In this document: piece after piece, positions 24,001-29,900 of the stretch
Layout: each line of letters begins with the position of its first letter
Position numbering within the stretch: the first letter of the stretch is position 1
Assembly (NCBI GenBank): GCA_019648995.1
Contig: BLXT01003750.1
Location: 1-29,974, forward strand
Direction of reading: 5' to 3'
Length of the DNA stretch: 29,974 nucleotides
Origin: Plakobranchus ocellatus
Lineage: Eukaryota > Mollusca > Gastropoda > Plakobranchidae
Notes under the pieces: generated by a model
What the model saw: the letters and a program-made list of their open reading frames with translations, nothing else
What the model was told of the DNA's origin: nothing
Databases searched by the model: none
Translations under genes and position numbers: made by a program

Positions 24001-27000
24001 AAGAATTATGCTCATAGAGCATAATTTTGTGTCCCTGAGAAAGCTGACTAGAATGGACACATACAAACCGATACTACATAAGGCTTTTAGATTGCTTTTT
24101 AATTTTTAAACACTAACTCCTGCCTAAAAATGGAGCCCATCTGATTGAAATTTTGATCTGAAATAGTTTTTTTTTTAAATAATTGATTATTTTGCTTGCG
24201 ATATAAAAAAAAAAGTTACAAACAAGCTGCAAGTAAATTTTAGATTATTGATAATTTGCATGGATGTGTTAGAAATGCAAGATCAATAAAAGTAGAACTT
24301 AATATGCAACTGTAATTTAATAATAAAAATACTTATTTTAATGATACTCCACTGGCTGCCCACTGAAAACCGTACAATGTATAAATTAGGATCCATGCAC
24401 CACAAATACATATAAGAGTTTCTTATTATCTAAAGAGTTTATTTAAATTGTACGTGTCCTCAAGAAAATTAAAATTGTCAACTCACCTCATAACTCTGGT
24501 TGTCCAAAAAGGCAAGTTATAATCGACAGGAAAAAGATTTTTTTTCAAAGGCCTTAAATTTGGAATTTTCTACTAAAGATCTGAAGGAAACATCGTCTTC
24601 AAATGTTTCTTTTTTAGATTTTGATTACCTTTTGTTTAATGTTTTTTCTTTGTTTTGTTTTGTTTTTATATTTTTGTTGAAATTCTCTACACAAACTTTC
24701 TTTGGTTTAGAAATGTGATCAGGTACTTAACTTTCTAAGTCCCCATTTATTAATTACTATATGCATATCATATTTACATGTTTATAAAAATTAATTACAT
24801 TTTTTACAAAGCCCTATATATGTTTACCTGCTACAATTTTAAATTCTTATGACTTTTCTTTGCAACATTTTTATGCATGGACGTAGAGTGTTTTACTTTT
24901 TCAGCATTTACAGCTCTGTGCACTGGGGCAAAGTGCTATAAAAATGCTATTTATAATTATTACTATGATTATTATTTTACAATTTAACAATGCACTTGAT
25001 TGAGGGAGAAAGACATGAAAAAACAGCATCAGATGTTTAAAATAATGGCAGGACACAGAGCAGGTGATTCACAAAGATTTTAACAATTAACAGCCACAGG
25101 TTGAGAGTGGAGACTTGAGGAGTTGCCAGGTGATAATTGTGACATAATTTTTTAAATAGTGTGCCTGACTGAAAAATTCATTTGACATAAATGCTTACAT
25201 TTCACTAGATCACGCTGGAGATTTTCCATTTCCTTCTGTTGCTGTGCTTTGCTTTTCCTTTTCCTTTTTTTCCACTTCAACAATGACTTTGTCATGTGAG
25301 GTTTAGTAGATGTTGCAAAGTGCTGAGCAGTTGAGCCTAATATTCATTTGAAAAAAAAAATGCAATTTTTGTCAAAGAAATAAATGAAAAAGCATAAGAA
25401 CAATTTAGCAGATGTTACATTAAGACATTTACTTCAATCTTATTCATAGATTTCAGTAATAAAAGGCCATGAGAAGAGATCCACTTTTAAGATATTGCTT
25501 ATTTCTATGACGGTCCTTAGTTTTTAGGAGGAGATTATATCTTGATCTAGAGTAACAAGTTTCCAATTTGAGAGCTGAATTTAAATTGTGACTCAGAAAA
25601 GCAAGATATCTGAAAGAAATGTTAGGCCTTGCTTGATACAATGACTGCAATTTACATAAATTAAAAAAAAAAACATATTCAAGACACTCGATTTTCTTGA
25701 AGTTTATGCTAAGAAGAAATGGAATGAGATGTTTTTCTTGCAATACTTTTCTAGCCTGCAAAAATGTAGAGATGAACTGAGATAGTTGTTTCAAGTTGGA
25801 AAAGTATTATTTATGATGCTCAGGAAGTATTTTTCTAACTTCATTTCGGTAAAAATTGGTAAAAACACTAGTGAAGTAGCAGAATATAGTTTCAAAGCAG
25901 CCTCACAAAAGTGAATTCCCTTGCAAGCCAAGATCAGTTTAATGTTTTTATTGTGGAGATATTCATATAAATTTGTCTATTATCATACATGCCTAGTGGG
26001 GATAATCCAATTAATAATTTAGTAATCTGAGAGGAAAAAAAGTAATTTAGATCCAAAATTAGTGACATCTAAAATTCATACTTGCTGATATGATTGACAC
26101 AGCATTTTTCCATGAGCAAAGCATGTTTGCACTAATTTTATCTGCGCTCTATCTAATCTACAAATTTACAGCTTAGATGCACTATAACGTTACAGACTTT
26201 TAAACTACAAAAAAAAAGGTTAGAGTATTTCTAAGCTTTCTTCAATGTTTCAGCAGCTCTGGCACCTTTAGTGAAAAAAACTGAAGAGAGTGTAGTTTTT
26301 CATGGTAAAAAAAACCCAGAGAAATCTGCAATGAATCAGGCATTTTCATATTTTATTTTACAAACTGATTTATTTTTTGCAATGATTACAATTTTTTTTT
26401 TTGCAAAATTAGGAAGGTATGTATGTCTATCTATGGCAACTGACAAAACTATAACGACTTAGTGGTCCTCTACAAATGAAAATCTTATTTTTGCCTCTTT
26501 TTCAACAAATAAATATGTGAACCATCACACAAAATCAGTCGTCTGTCAACAATGAATAAAGGAGATACAGAGGAAATAGCTGATCAGGGTTGATATAACA
26601 AAATTTTTTTTATTCCTTTATTACAGATTGATATTATGATTAATTTTTAAAGTAAAGGCAAACTCTGGCTGTTGAACACTTTTCACTTTTGAAAAATGGA
26701 AATGGCTATCTTGAAGCACAATTCTCTCCAAACTTTAATAGAATTTTAAAGCTGCCTTTAATAACTTTAACTTTTTTTTTTTGCTTAGAAATATGCTAGA
26801 GCAAAAATTTATTTTGCTATTTGAAAGAGAACTGGAATGCTTTTTCCAAGTCTCAAATCTCATATTTGAAAAATACCTACAAAAACTCATATGGTCAGGT
26901 CACATATTTGCTTCAGAAATGAGAAATATTTATTTGTGACACACAACAATAATCCTACATCAATTCTAAACAAACATCAGGCTGGTATCAATATCATAAT

Positions 27001-29264
27001 ACAAAAATAATGACATTTATTGCCAGTTTGGGAGACTTCCAAATTGAAGAACCATGATTAATATAATCACAGTGTTTAAGCTCATACTTACTGTGCTTTC
27101 TGAAGAAGTATCCTACTTAGATATCACGATCAGACAAATTAGAATGATTGCTTGTTTGTATTTTTGCCGCCTTCAAATAAAATTTATAACTATTGTGGAT
27201 GTCTTCAAGAAATGTGGGCCATCTTTTATTTACAAAGTATTAGTTTTGATCTCATCATCATCATCATCATCAGGTACATTGCCAGACAATGGCAATCATG
27301 TTCTCTCAGTTGACCTTATAAAGCTGTTATTGCTACCCTTGCCTATTGCCCATGACTTAAGATTTTCAATAAAAGTTATTTTACATTTGCCTTCAATCTT
27401 TCCAGTGATTGCTTAATGTTCTAAACCCTTATGTCGGCAAATATGGCCTAAAAAAATTGTACTTGCCTCTGTCTTATGGTTTTAATTCGCGATCGCTTGA
27501 GATTAGCCTCTTTCAGTACCAATTCATTTGACTTTTTTTTTCTGTCCATGATATCCTCATCATTTCTCTGATTAACCACATCTCTATTGCTTCTAGTTTT
27601 TTCTCTATTTCTTAGTTTTTCATCAGATTTTAGCAAGTCCATTTGGAATTTAGGATTGGTCTTTGCCTTCCTTAATTTCTTAAGTTTTATCTGAAATTCA
27701 CACATTACTGGAATATGATCTGCATCACAGTCGGCTCCTGCCAGTGACTTTGATGTTTTGACGGAGTTTAGGAATCGTTTCTGAATGAGGATGTAATCTG
27801 TTTTGTTTCTACTTTTATCACCTGGGCTCTTCCAAGTCCACTGAGTTTTGATCTAAACATAATAAGCTAAGGCTCAGCATAAGTTTAAGTAGATTTCATT
27901 CTAATTTTAGCCTTCATTTTGTCAAATATAATATAAAAGAAGATCTATGCAGTATGTCTGATTTAAACCTAGCTTAAATTTAATGTTTACAAAAAAAAAT
28001 ACACCAATACAAAGCACGAACAATTTTCTGCACCCTCCTCAGCAAGAAAGATTAAAGGGCAATCAAGGGTTTGATTGGTGCTCTCTTCATTTCCTGTTGT
28101 AAAACATTTACTTCATAATTTATGTAGGCATTCTCTTCAAGCCTTAAAATGCAGAAAAGGAGATAAATACAGGAAATAGCAATAGAATATGAAAAAGTTT
28201 TATTTTCTCTTACTTTTGAGGTGGTTCCCCAGTGCAGAAATGCTTTCGCCAATTTTGTTTTGCATGGCTCTTCCANNNNCCCCCCCCCCCCCCCCCCCCA
28301 CCAAACCATTATTTTGTGTATACTTCAAATTCATTCAGAATCAGGAAGTAGGAAAGAGTGGGCCAAAGACTATAGCTTACACAGGATTAAAAATTATTTC
28401 ATATCTCCTCTCTCTCCAAGATGCAAAGCGAATCAACAGAACTAGGGTCTAGACTAGTTCCTTGCAAATTGTATTTATCCATAACCTAAACTCTTGGCTA
28501 GATCATCACTGAGGCTTTGGTCTACTACTTTGGATCTTCATCCCATGAAAGATTGTACTCAGTATTGCTAATTCATTCAAGTCTTGAAATGTTTCAAAGA
28601 TGTTTGTTTTTCTTGCAGCCATTGTCAATGATTGTGTTGAGAAAGTGCAGCTATCAGCTAGAATCCGAATCCACTCCCTCTAATTTTCAATAACTTGAAA
28701 AGTTCTCATCCAATCCCCTCACAACTTCACACGAAACGAAACAAAAGGTTACTGCACGGTTTGAGTCCGTTACCGCAGCAGTTGCGATCTGATTTGTACA
28801 CCAAAAATTCTGGTCCTGATGCTCGCAAGCTTTGCATGATCTGCCCCACAATTACATGATCTCTCAAGGGTTATGATTACATCTTTTAGCCTAAATCTCG
28901 ACTCACAATTAAAAAGAGTCCTTTACGAGAGCAGTTTTAAAAAGTTCCCTCATGTTGAGAGGTAAGAGGCGCATCAATCAAAATCTTCGTCCCTTGATGC
29001 AGACAGTAAAAAGATTTTAACTTATTTATTCTGTATTCTTTTATTCCTTTAGGCTTTCTTGATTCTATCGACTAGATCTAGATCTAGATCTCTGAAAGTA
29101 GCCTGCTGCGTACCTGTGCACTGGTCCAACAGCTTGTCTGGAGCTTGAAACTGTTTAAATTGACGAGAGAAACTGGCAAAAGAGCGATTTGATGCCATGC
29201 CCCGTCTGGCCAAAAGCAAAGTTTGACTTAATGCAAAGGGAAATGCAAATTTTAAATAGGACAT
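2966..29264 (-). CDS. POLRMT: Mitochondrial DNA-directed RNA polymerase, 20 exons, 3' part beyond window
   Basis: This gene encodes the single-subunit, T7-like RNA polymerase that transcribes mitochondrial DNA and primes its replication in the matrix. About 1,026 residues are visible. They comprise a presequence (1-35), a basic linker (about 52-97), a low-conservation region (98-440), PPR repeats (about 440-570), the N-terminal domain (about 570-840) and the start of the polymerase domain (841-1026). Recognisable family segments are YAACLECMGR in the PPR region, TLYPFLKLF, PMLVPPVPW and ACAWTINKP. The last two match T7-family blocks ending PPKPW and TAWKIN. The exons are joined by GT-AG introns whose phases agree at every junction but one. 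The human enzyme has about 1,230 residues. The palm and fingers, with both catalytic aspartates, are not in the window. The identification comes from remembered family sequence, not a database search. Confidence 0.94.
4189..4214. repeat. (CA)n microsatellite
   Basis: A run of CA dinucleotides with one interruption (CTTA) lies in the intron between the exons at 3086 and 6517. Confidence 0.85.
4715..4716. other. Two undetermined bases
   Basis: NN lies beside an A-run. This is an uncertain base call within an intron. Confidence 0.95.
4839..4970. repeat. Inverted repeat with 12-bp perfect arms
   Basis: TAAAAATTGTCC (4839-4850) and GGACAATTTTTA (4959-4970) are exact reverse complements 108 bp apart. 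It could be the ends of a short non-autonomous DNA transposon. In DNA this AT-rich, a chance match is also possible. Confidence 0.45.
6517..6617 (-). CDS. POLRMT: POLRMT exon: polymerase domain linker
   Basis: This 101-nt exon has acceptor ATTTCAG and donor GTAAGT. It starts ILDLQIEVFNNKGD, matching human VLDLVLQLFQAKG, and continues into a proline-rich linker (VPPPASQFPPLP). It ends in phase 2. Confidence 0.92.
7230..7360 (-). CDS. POLRMT: POLRMT exon with ACAWTINKP motif
   Basis: This 131-nt exon has acceptor ATCTCAG and donor GTTAGT. It encodes ALVRMRP through YSAVLDSLNILSACAWTIN and ends NKP. It matches the family block LTQLGNCAWRVN in human and NIAQNTAWKIN in T7. Confidence 0.95.
7631..7766 (-). 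CDS. POLRMT: POLRMT exon with conserved PMLVPPVPW motif
   Basis: This 136-nt exon has acceptor AACACAG and donor GTGAGT. It carries LHPVISRLF and VVPMLVPPVPW followed by NTGSLLLGS. The P-x-PW-...-G block is a signature of T7-like polymerases (PMLCPPLPW in human POLRMT, PPKPW in T7). It is the strongest single piece of evidence for the gene identity. Confidence 0.95.
7966..8035 (-). CDS. POLRMT: POLRMT exon: start of polymerase domain
   Basis: This 70-nt exon has acceptor TGTTCAG and donor GTATTA. It encodes RLVPAFCSMVMSDKSKF and beyond, in line with the human SSRLVPVLYHVYSF. It ends in phase 0. Confidence 0.9.
8163..8187. repeat. Perfect 10-bp hairpin
   Basis: ATAGTGAAAA and TTTTCACTAT flank the loop AAGGA in the intron between the POLRMT exons at 8035 and 8580. 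The gene is on the minus strand, so the stem would form in the pre-mRNA. No function is assigned. Confidence 0.75.
8580..8656 (-). CDS. POLRMT: POLRMT exon: end of N-terminal domain
   Basis: This 77-nt exon has acceptor TTTCCTAG and donor GTAAGT. It encodes MGKFLLDMILYDLKVDA and beyond, matching the human ELGKLLAEMLVQA. The split lysine codon (AA plus G) joins it to RLVPAF in the next exon. Confidence 0.9.
8657..10947 (-). other. POLRMT intron, about 2.3 kb
   Basis: It contains the minus-strand retroelement tail at 10081-10160. The plus-strand stretch 9030-9760 is less AT-rich and carries two open frames (9048-9278, 9401-9754) without recognisable domains. It is possibly an unidentified repeat or decayed element. 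Confidence 0.6.
10081..10160 (-). mobile_element. Retroelement 3' tail fragment
   Basis: On the minus strand the sequence reads AAAGCGCATAGCG, then CCCTATATAAATGATATA, then a TTATTGTTATTATTAC tail. This resembles the 3' ends of the elements at 1655-2200 and 24340-24970. The neighbouring 10160-10330 may be more of its 3' UTR, but no coding trace was recognised. Confidence 0.5.
10948..11064 (-). CDS. POLRMT: POLRMT exon: N-terminal domain
   Basis: This 117-nt exon (39 codons, phase 0) has acceptor GAGTACAG and donor GTTGGT. It encodes YEQYMVDFLDED through MWMRAMEG. It is less conserved than its neighbours, but it sits between two well-supported exons with matching phases. Confidence 0.85.
11274..11405 (-). 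CDS. POLRMT: POLRMT exon: N-terminal domain
   Basis: This 132-nt exon (44 codons, phase 0) has acceptor AACCTAG and donor GTATGT. It starts CLKDLLTVSAGYSPTMAM and ends RVSGGMDRK. The spacing matches the human region from MLLQVLQAL through QRVSGQVQ. Confidence 0.88.
11406..13020 (-). other. POLRMT intron, about 1.6 kb
   Basis: No coding segment is recognised. A weak local duplication stands at its start: a GAAGAGATGA...GCATGA...GCAAT pattern near 11412 and again near 11506. Confidence 0.6.
13021..13094 (-). CDS. POLRMT: POLRMT exon: N-terminal domain
   Basis: This 74-nt exon has acceptor CCACAG and donor GTGAGT. It encodes NINMTLYPFLKLFPRED and beyond, matching the conserved SLYPFLCLLDERE segment of the human enzyme. 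It enters in phase 1 and leaves in phase 0, which agrees with both neighbours. Confidence 0.9.
14342..14792 (+). mobile_element. RTE-like retrotransposon, truncated 3' fragment
   Basis: The plus strand encodes the C-terminus of the same reverse-transcriptase family as the copy at 27252-27855. Visible traces are VIKTYIWSVLLYGSECW, MWFIRRMMRI, ERSRIKTIRQRQLQFLGHI and GKVEGKRSRGRQR. Several frameshifts and an in-frame stop interrupt it. It ends in a (TGA)n tail at about 14768-14789. The 5' end is probably truncated near 14342, as is common for LINEs. It is intronic and in antisense to POLRMT. Confidence 0.82.
15784..15875. repeat. Compound microsatellite (TTA/TCA/TTG)n
   Basis: Runs of ATTATT, then seven or so TCA units, then TTG/GTT units occur. 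It is an intronic simple repeat. The TCA part resembles the tails of the local RTE-like elements in reverse orientation, but no element sequence was recognised beside it. Confidence 0.8.
16365..16458 (-). CDS. POLRMT: POLRMT exon: N-terminal domain
   Basis: This 94-nt exon follows a poly-T acceptor tract ending TTTAAG and has donor GTGAGT, ending in phase 1. It encodes RELRNNLLAEWRRSLLESF and beyond, matching the human pattern LKTLRDQWEKALCRAL. The split codon (G plus AT) gives Asp. AG dinucleotides just inside the exon are alternative acceptors, but only this one keeps phase 0. Confidence 0.88.
16748..16897 (-). CDS. POLRMT: POLRMT exon: N-terminal domain
   Basis: This 150-nt exon (50 codons, phase 0) has acceptor TTCCTCAG and donor GTGAGT. 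It contains QYAVKMSHAEMMHRA, charged and helical, and ends with LRETLKPKM. It corresponds to the human stretch beginning EKQLHMELASRV. Confidence 0.9.
17826..18085. repeat. Degenerate ATC/CAT trinucleotide tract
   Basis: About 260 bp of imperfect ATC, CAT and ACC triplets occur with frequent substitutions. Because the reverse complement is GAT/ATG-rich and lacks stops, long open frames appear on both strands: isoleucine/threonine-rich on plus, methionine/isoleucine-rich on minus. Neither is a gene. The tract lies in the large intron between the exons at 16897 and 19840. Confidence 0.85.
18637..18800. repeat. Long inverted repeat with 75-bp centre
   Basis: The arms at about 18637-18679 and 18755-18800 are reverse complements. 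Over the inner 33 positions (18647-18679 against 18755-18787) only two bases differ. The outer parts match with a small gap. The centre contains GCCTATAGAAAGGGCGAAA followed by TGTCGC. This could be a short palindromic transposon or the terminal repeat of a Penelope-like element. No coding capacity is present. Confidence 0.75.
19840..19897 (-). CDS. POLRMT: POLRMT small exon, 5' boundary unresolved
   Basis: The frame reads ARFSFHRCKVDREKFQ and then joins AIECNQY of the next exon in phase 0 at donor GTTATT. The pattern matches the human segment VSYPKLHLPLKTLQ that precedes the same block. Possible acceptors end at 19898, 19887 or 19877, giving starts at 19897, 19886 or 19876. None gives an open frame after a phase-0 donor at 20045. 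The start at 19897 works only with the alternative donor at 20090. Confidence 0.6.
20045..20146 (-). CDS. POLRMT: POLRMT exon: linker from PPR region to N-terminal domain
   Basis: It begins AIHSVEPDFIPKPIQYS after acceptor CATACAG in phase 0. Its end is uncertain. Reading to AAG at 20045, before the weak donor GTCTTT, gives 34 codons including DNKLLHGLN, whose KLL falls at the same spacing as in the human protein. A stronger donor, GTATGA, lies at 20090 and would end the exon at 20091 in phase 2. The first choice fits homology; the second fits the phase of the following small exon. Confidence 0.8.
20509..20577 (-). CDS. POLRMT: POLRMT exon: end of PPR region
   Basis: This 69-nt exon (23 codons, phase 0) has acceptor TTGACAG and donor GTAAGG. 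It ends with DEWDHVLK and continues into AIHSVEP of the next exon. That corresponds to the human segment running from EEDRATVLK into AVHKVKP. Confidence 0.9.
20578..21256 (-). other. POLRMT intron, about 0.7 kb
   Basis: A/T-rich sequence with an 18-base A-run near 20592-20610. Nothing else is seen. Confidence 0.7.
21257..21415 (-). CDS. POLRMT: POLRMT exon: PPR region, core motif
   Basis: This 159-nt exon (53 codons, phase 0) has acceptor TTTTCAG and donor GTAAGT. It contains GLEPTLQTYAACLECMGR, a typical PPR repeat and one of the most recognisable segments of metazoan POLRMT (human equivalent: GLTPDLLSYAAALQCMGR). PPR repeats in this enzyme pack near the emerging RNA and contact the initiation factors. 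Confidence 0.94.
21799..21897 (-). CDS. POLRMT: POLRMT exon: PPR region, first part
   Basis: This 99-nt exon is phase 0 at both ends, with acceptor CTTAAAG and donor GTGAAC. It encodes 33 residues beginning ELLAVRNLQ and ending LIHALAKK. The pattern matches the helix pair of the vertebrate PPR domain (LLVV ... MYNAVMLGWA). The non-standard AAAG acceptor is weaker than its neighbours. Confidence 0.85.
22201..22215 (-). CDS. POLRMT: Candidate POLRMT micro-exon (15 nt)
   Basis: Fifteen bases encoding TFDML are flanked by an acceptor with a pyrimidine run (TTTTTGTCAG) and a donor GTAAGC. The segment is phase 0 at both ends and falls between two phase-0 exons. Including it gives FTGI-TFDML-ELLAV, which restores roughly the spacing of the first PPR helix pair seen in vertebrate POLRMT. 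Omitting it leaves that helix about five residues short. It could still be a chance pairing of splice-like sites. Confidence 0.6.
22430..23514 (-). CDS. POLRMT: POLRMT exon 3: large low-conservation N-terminal region
   Basis: This 1,085-nt exon encodes about residues 98-458. The acceptor is TGCCAG just before 23514 and the donor is GTAAGT after 22430. Most of it is hydrophilic and rich in Ser, Glu, Lys, His and Asn, with no recognisable domain, so it is probably disordered. Short basic patches (PKSKRRQ) and acidic patches (LLLEDSPEN) occur towards the end. The last 20 residues or so (ELREMLDKSFVEASCFTGI) look helical and align in spacing with the first PPR helix of the vertebrate enzyme. It is the longest open frame in the window. 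An earlier in-frame ATG at 23557 lies inside the intron and is not the start. Confidence 0.88.
23997..24033. repeat. Hairpin: 17-bp stem, 3-nt loop
   Basis: GACAAAGAATTATGCTC and GAGCATAATTTTGTGTC are reverse complements at 15 of 17 positions and are separated by ATA. It is intronic and no associated coding feature is seen. Confidence 0.75.
24340..24970 (+). mobile_element. Decayed CR1-like retrotransposon 3' fragment
   Basis: The plus strand contains LHWLPTENRTMYKL, the 'HWLP' block near the C-terminus of CR1-like reverse transcriptases. It then shows broken traces of the SSRKL and KRFF-type segments and a 3' end AGTGCTATAAAAATGC followed by an AT-rich trinucleotide tail (about 24935-24975). 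Stops and frameshifts are frequent. Confidence 0.62.
25199..25336 (-). CDS. POLRMT: POLRMT exon 2: highly basic linker
   Basis: This 138-nt exon has acceptor TATTAG and donor GTAAGC, and is phase 1 at both ends. It completes codon 51 (Gly) and encodes residues 52-96. The core KSLLKWKKRKRKSK is strikingly basic and is followed by a short glutamine/glutamate helix-like stretch (QQQKEMENLQ). The phases fit exon 1 and exon 3 exactly. Skipping the exon would also keep the frame, because exon 1 ends in G and exon 3 begins TA. The assignment rests on splice sites, phase and order; the sequence itself is poorly conserved in the family. Confidence 0.72.
27252..27855 (-). mobile_element. RTE-like non-LTR retrotransposon, internally deleted copy
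   Basis: Read on the minus strand, the left part encodes the end of an endonuclease domain: WTWKSPGDKSRNKTDYILIQ, then GADCDADHIPVMC, the DH motif of the EEP nuclease fold. After DLLKSDEKLRN the sequence jumps to the reverse-transcriptase C-terminus (frameshifted EMWLI and RRMMRISW-like traces, then KRSRIKTIRQRQ). It ends in a (GAT)n tail at 27272-27252. The fingers and palm of the reverse transcriptase are missing. It lies inside the first large POLRMT intron and is dead. Clade assignment to RTE is from motif memory. Confidence 0.8.
28276..28299. other. Assembly gap (NNNN) next to a run of 20 C
   Basis: Four undetermined bases adjoin a pure C homopolymer in otherwise AT-rich DNA. It is probably a sequencing or assembly artefact or a collapsed repeat. 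The glycine- or proline-rich open frames crossing it are not genes. Confidence 0.9.
29063..29094. repeat. (CTAGAT) palindromic short tandem repeat
   Basis: About three and a half units of CTAGAT form overlapping AGATCT palindromes just inside the first intron. Further single AGATCT copies occur at about 29320 and 29375, flanking the start of the gene. Confidence 0.75.
29114..29264 (-). CDS. POLRMT: POLRMT exon 1: start codon and mitochondrial presequence
   Basis: It encodes residues 1-50 plus the first base of codon 51 and ends at donor GTACGC (phase 1). The N-terminus begins MSYLKFAFPF. It is rich in Leu, Phe, Ser and Arg with no acidic residue over the first 40 or so, as expected of a matrix-targeting presequence. 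An in-frame TAA lies two codons upstream of the ATG and the -3 base is A, so this start is favoured. A second in-frame ATG at residue 23 (MASNRSF) could serve as an alternative start. Little conservation is expected here, so the link to the gene rests on position, strand, presequence character and phase. Confidence 0.8.
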
Positions 29265-29475
29265 TGTTTAGTCCTCCATTCAGTGTTTTTTTTTTTTTTT
29301 CTTTTCAATCAAAAGTTGATCTAGATCTGGACTAAAATGTTATCTAAAACTACATAGAAAGAATGAGGTCTAGATCTAAATCAAAAATAAAAATCCAAGC
29401 TCGTTTACATTGAACTCCATGCTGCTTTACTTTTGAGCATGCTCTCATAACATAAGTCAACGATCTCGGGGTCTA
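29265..29475 (-). promoter_or_regulatory. POLRMT: Expected POLRMT 5' UTR and promoter region
   Basis: This is assigned only by position upstream of the start codon. The stop TAA two codons before the ATG sits here. I see no convincing TATA box or initiator. AGATCT copies and a T-run (29287-29301) are the only distinct features. Confidence 0.35.
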
Positions 29476-29736
29476 ATAAAATCGAAAGTCCTTGCTTGGT
29501 TTACCTTGACCTTTCACCTTTAGGGAGAAAAGAAGCGTGTATAGCGTGTTTATATCGTGGGCAATGGATTTCACATGAGGGCAGCCAAGCCGTTCTCTCA
29601 TTATGGGTAAAGGATTTTCAGGCTGTAATCCAGTTCCGTTTTTGGGAAGTTTTGATTCAATGACTCTTTCAATTATTCTTTCTTCCGCATGTATTAACTT
29701 ACTGCGGAGTTCAGGTCGTTGTTGGTGAGGCGAACT
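29476..29736 (-). other. Unassigned open frame upstream of POLRMT
   Basis: An 87-codon stop-free stretch on the minus strand contains segments such as KLIHAEERIIERVIESKLPK and PIMRERLGCPHVKSIAHD. The composition is protein-like and the DNA is locally less AT-rich. No ATG opens it, and a possible acceptor (TTAAAG) stands near its start. Candidate donors (GTGAAA after 29517, GTAAAC further on) lie near its end. It could be the last exon of an upstream tandem gene, an extra 5' exon, or chance. I do not recognise the sequence. Confidence 0.3.
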
Positions 29737-29900
29737 TTAATCAAAGTTTATAAAAGTAGGTTCATACAGCCTAGTGTTTGCTCATCTCCGACGTTAAGCA
29801 AGCCACTGACTATCTAACATGTGTAGGAAAAAATAGCAGGCAAGGTCAAGATTGTCCAATATTTATTCAAATTTTATCGCGCATGAAAAAACATGTGGTA

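Larger units (their letters stand above)
23515..25198 (-). other. POLRMT intron, about 1.7 kb
   Basis: It contains the hairpin at 23997-24033 and the decayed CR1-like fragment (24340-24970). No exon was recognised. Confidence 0.65.
25337..29113 (-). other. POLRMT first intron, about 3.8 kb
   Basis: It holds the internally deleted RTE-like copy, the NNNN/poly-C gap and the CTAGAT repeat. The minus-strand frame at 25453-25794 (113 codons) has an acceptor-like TTTTTGCAG inside it but no recognisable protein content, and it is not required by the phases. The block 28500-28990 is slightly GC-richer with nothing identified. Confidence 0.6.

Noticed and set aside
25453-25794. 113-codon minus-strand frame as a POLRMT exon
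   Set aside because: Exon 1 and exon 2 already join in phase, and the peptide looks like translated AT-rich DNA. The only donor-like site near its end is poor.
27054-27416. 120-codon plus-strand frame
   Set aside because: Its right half is the antisense of the RTE-like copy, including the (ATC)n run that gives a serine stretch. It is not a gene.
28052-28452. Glycine- or proline-rich frames across the NNNN/poly-C site
   Set aside because: They depend on undetermined bases and a homopolymer; artefact.
28745-28790. tRNA-like T-arm (GGTTTGAGTCC with a short stem)
   Set aside because: No matching A box, anticodon arm or acceptor stem at the right distance on either strand.
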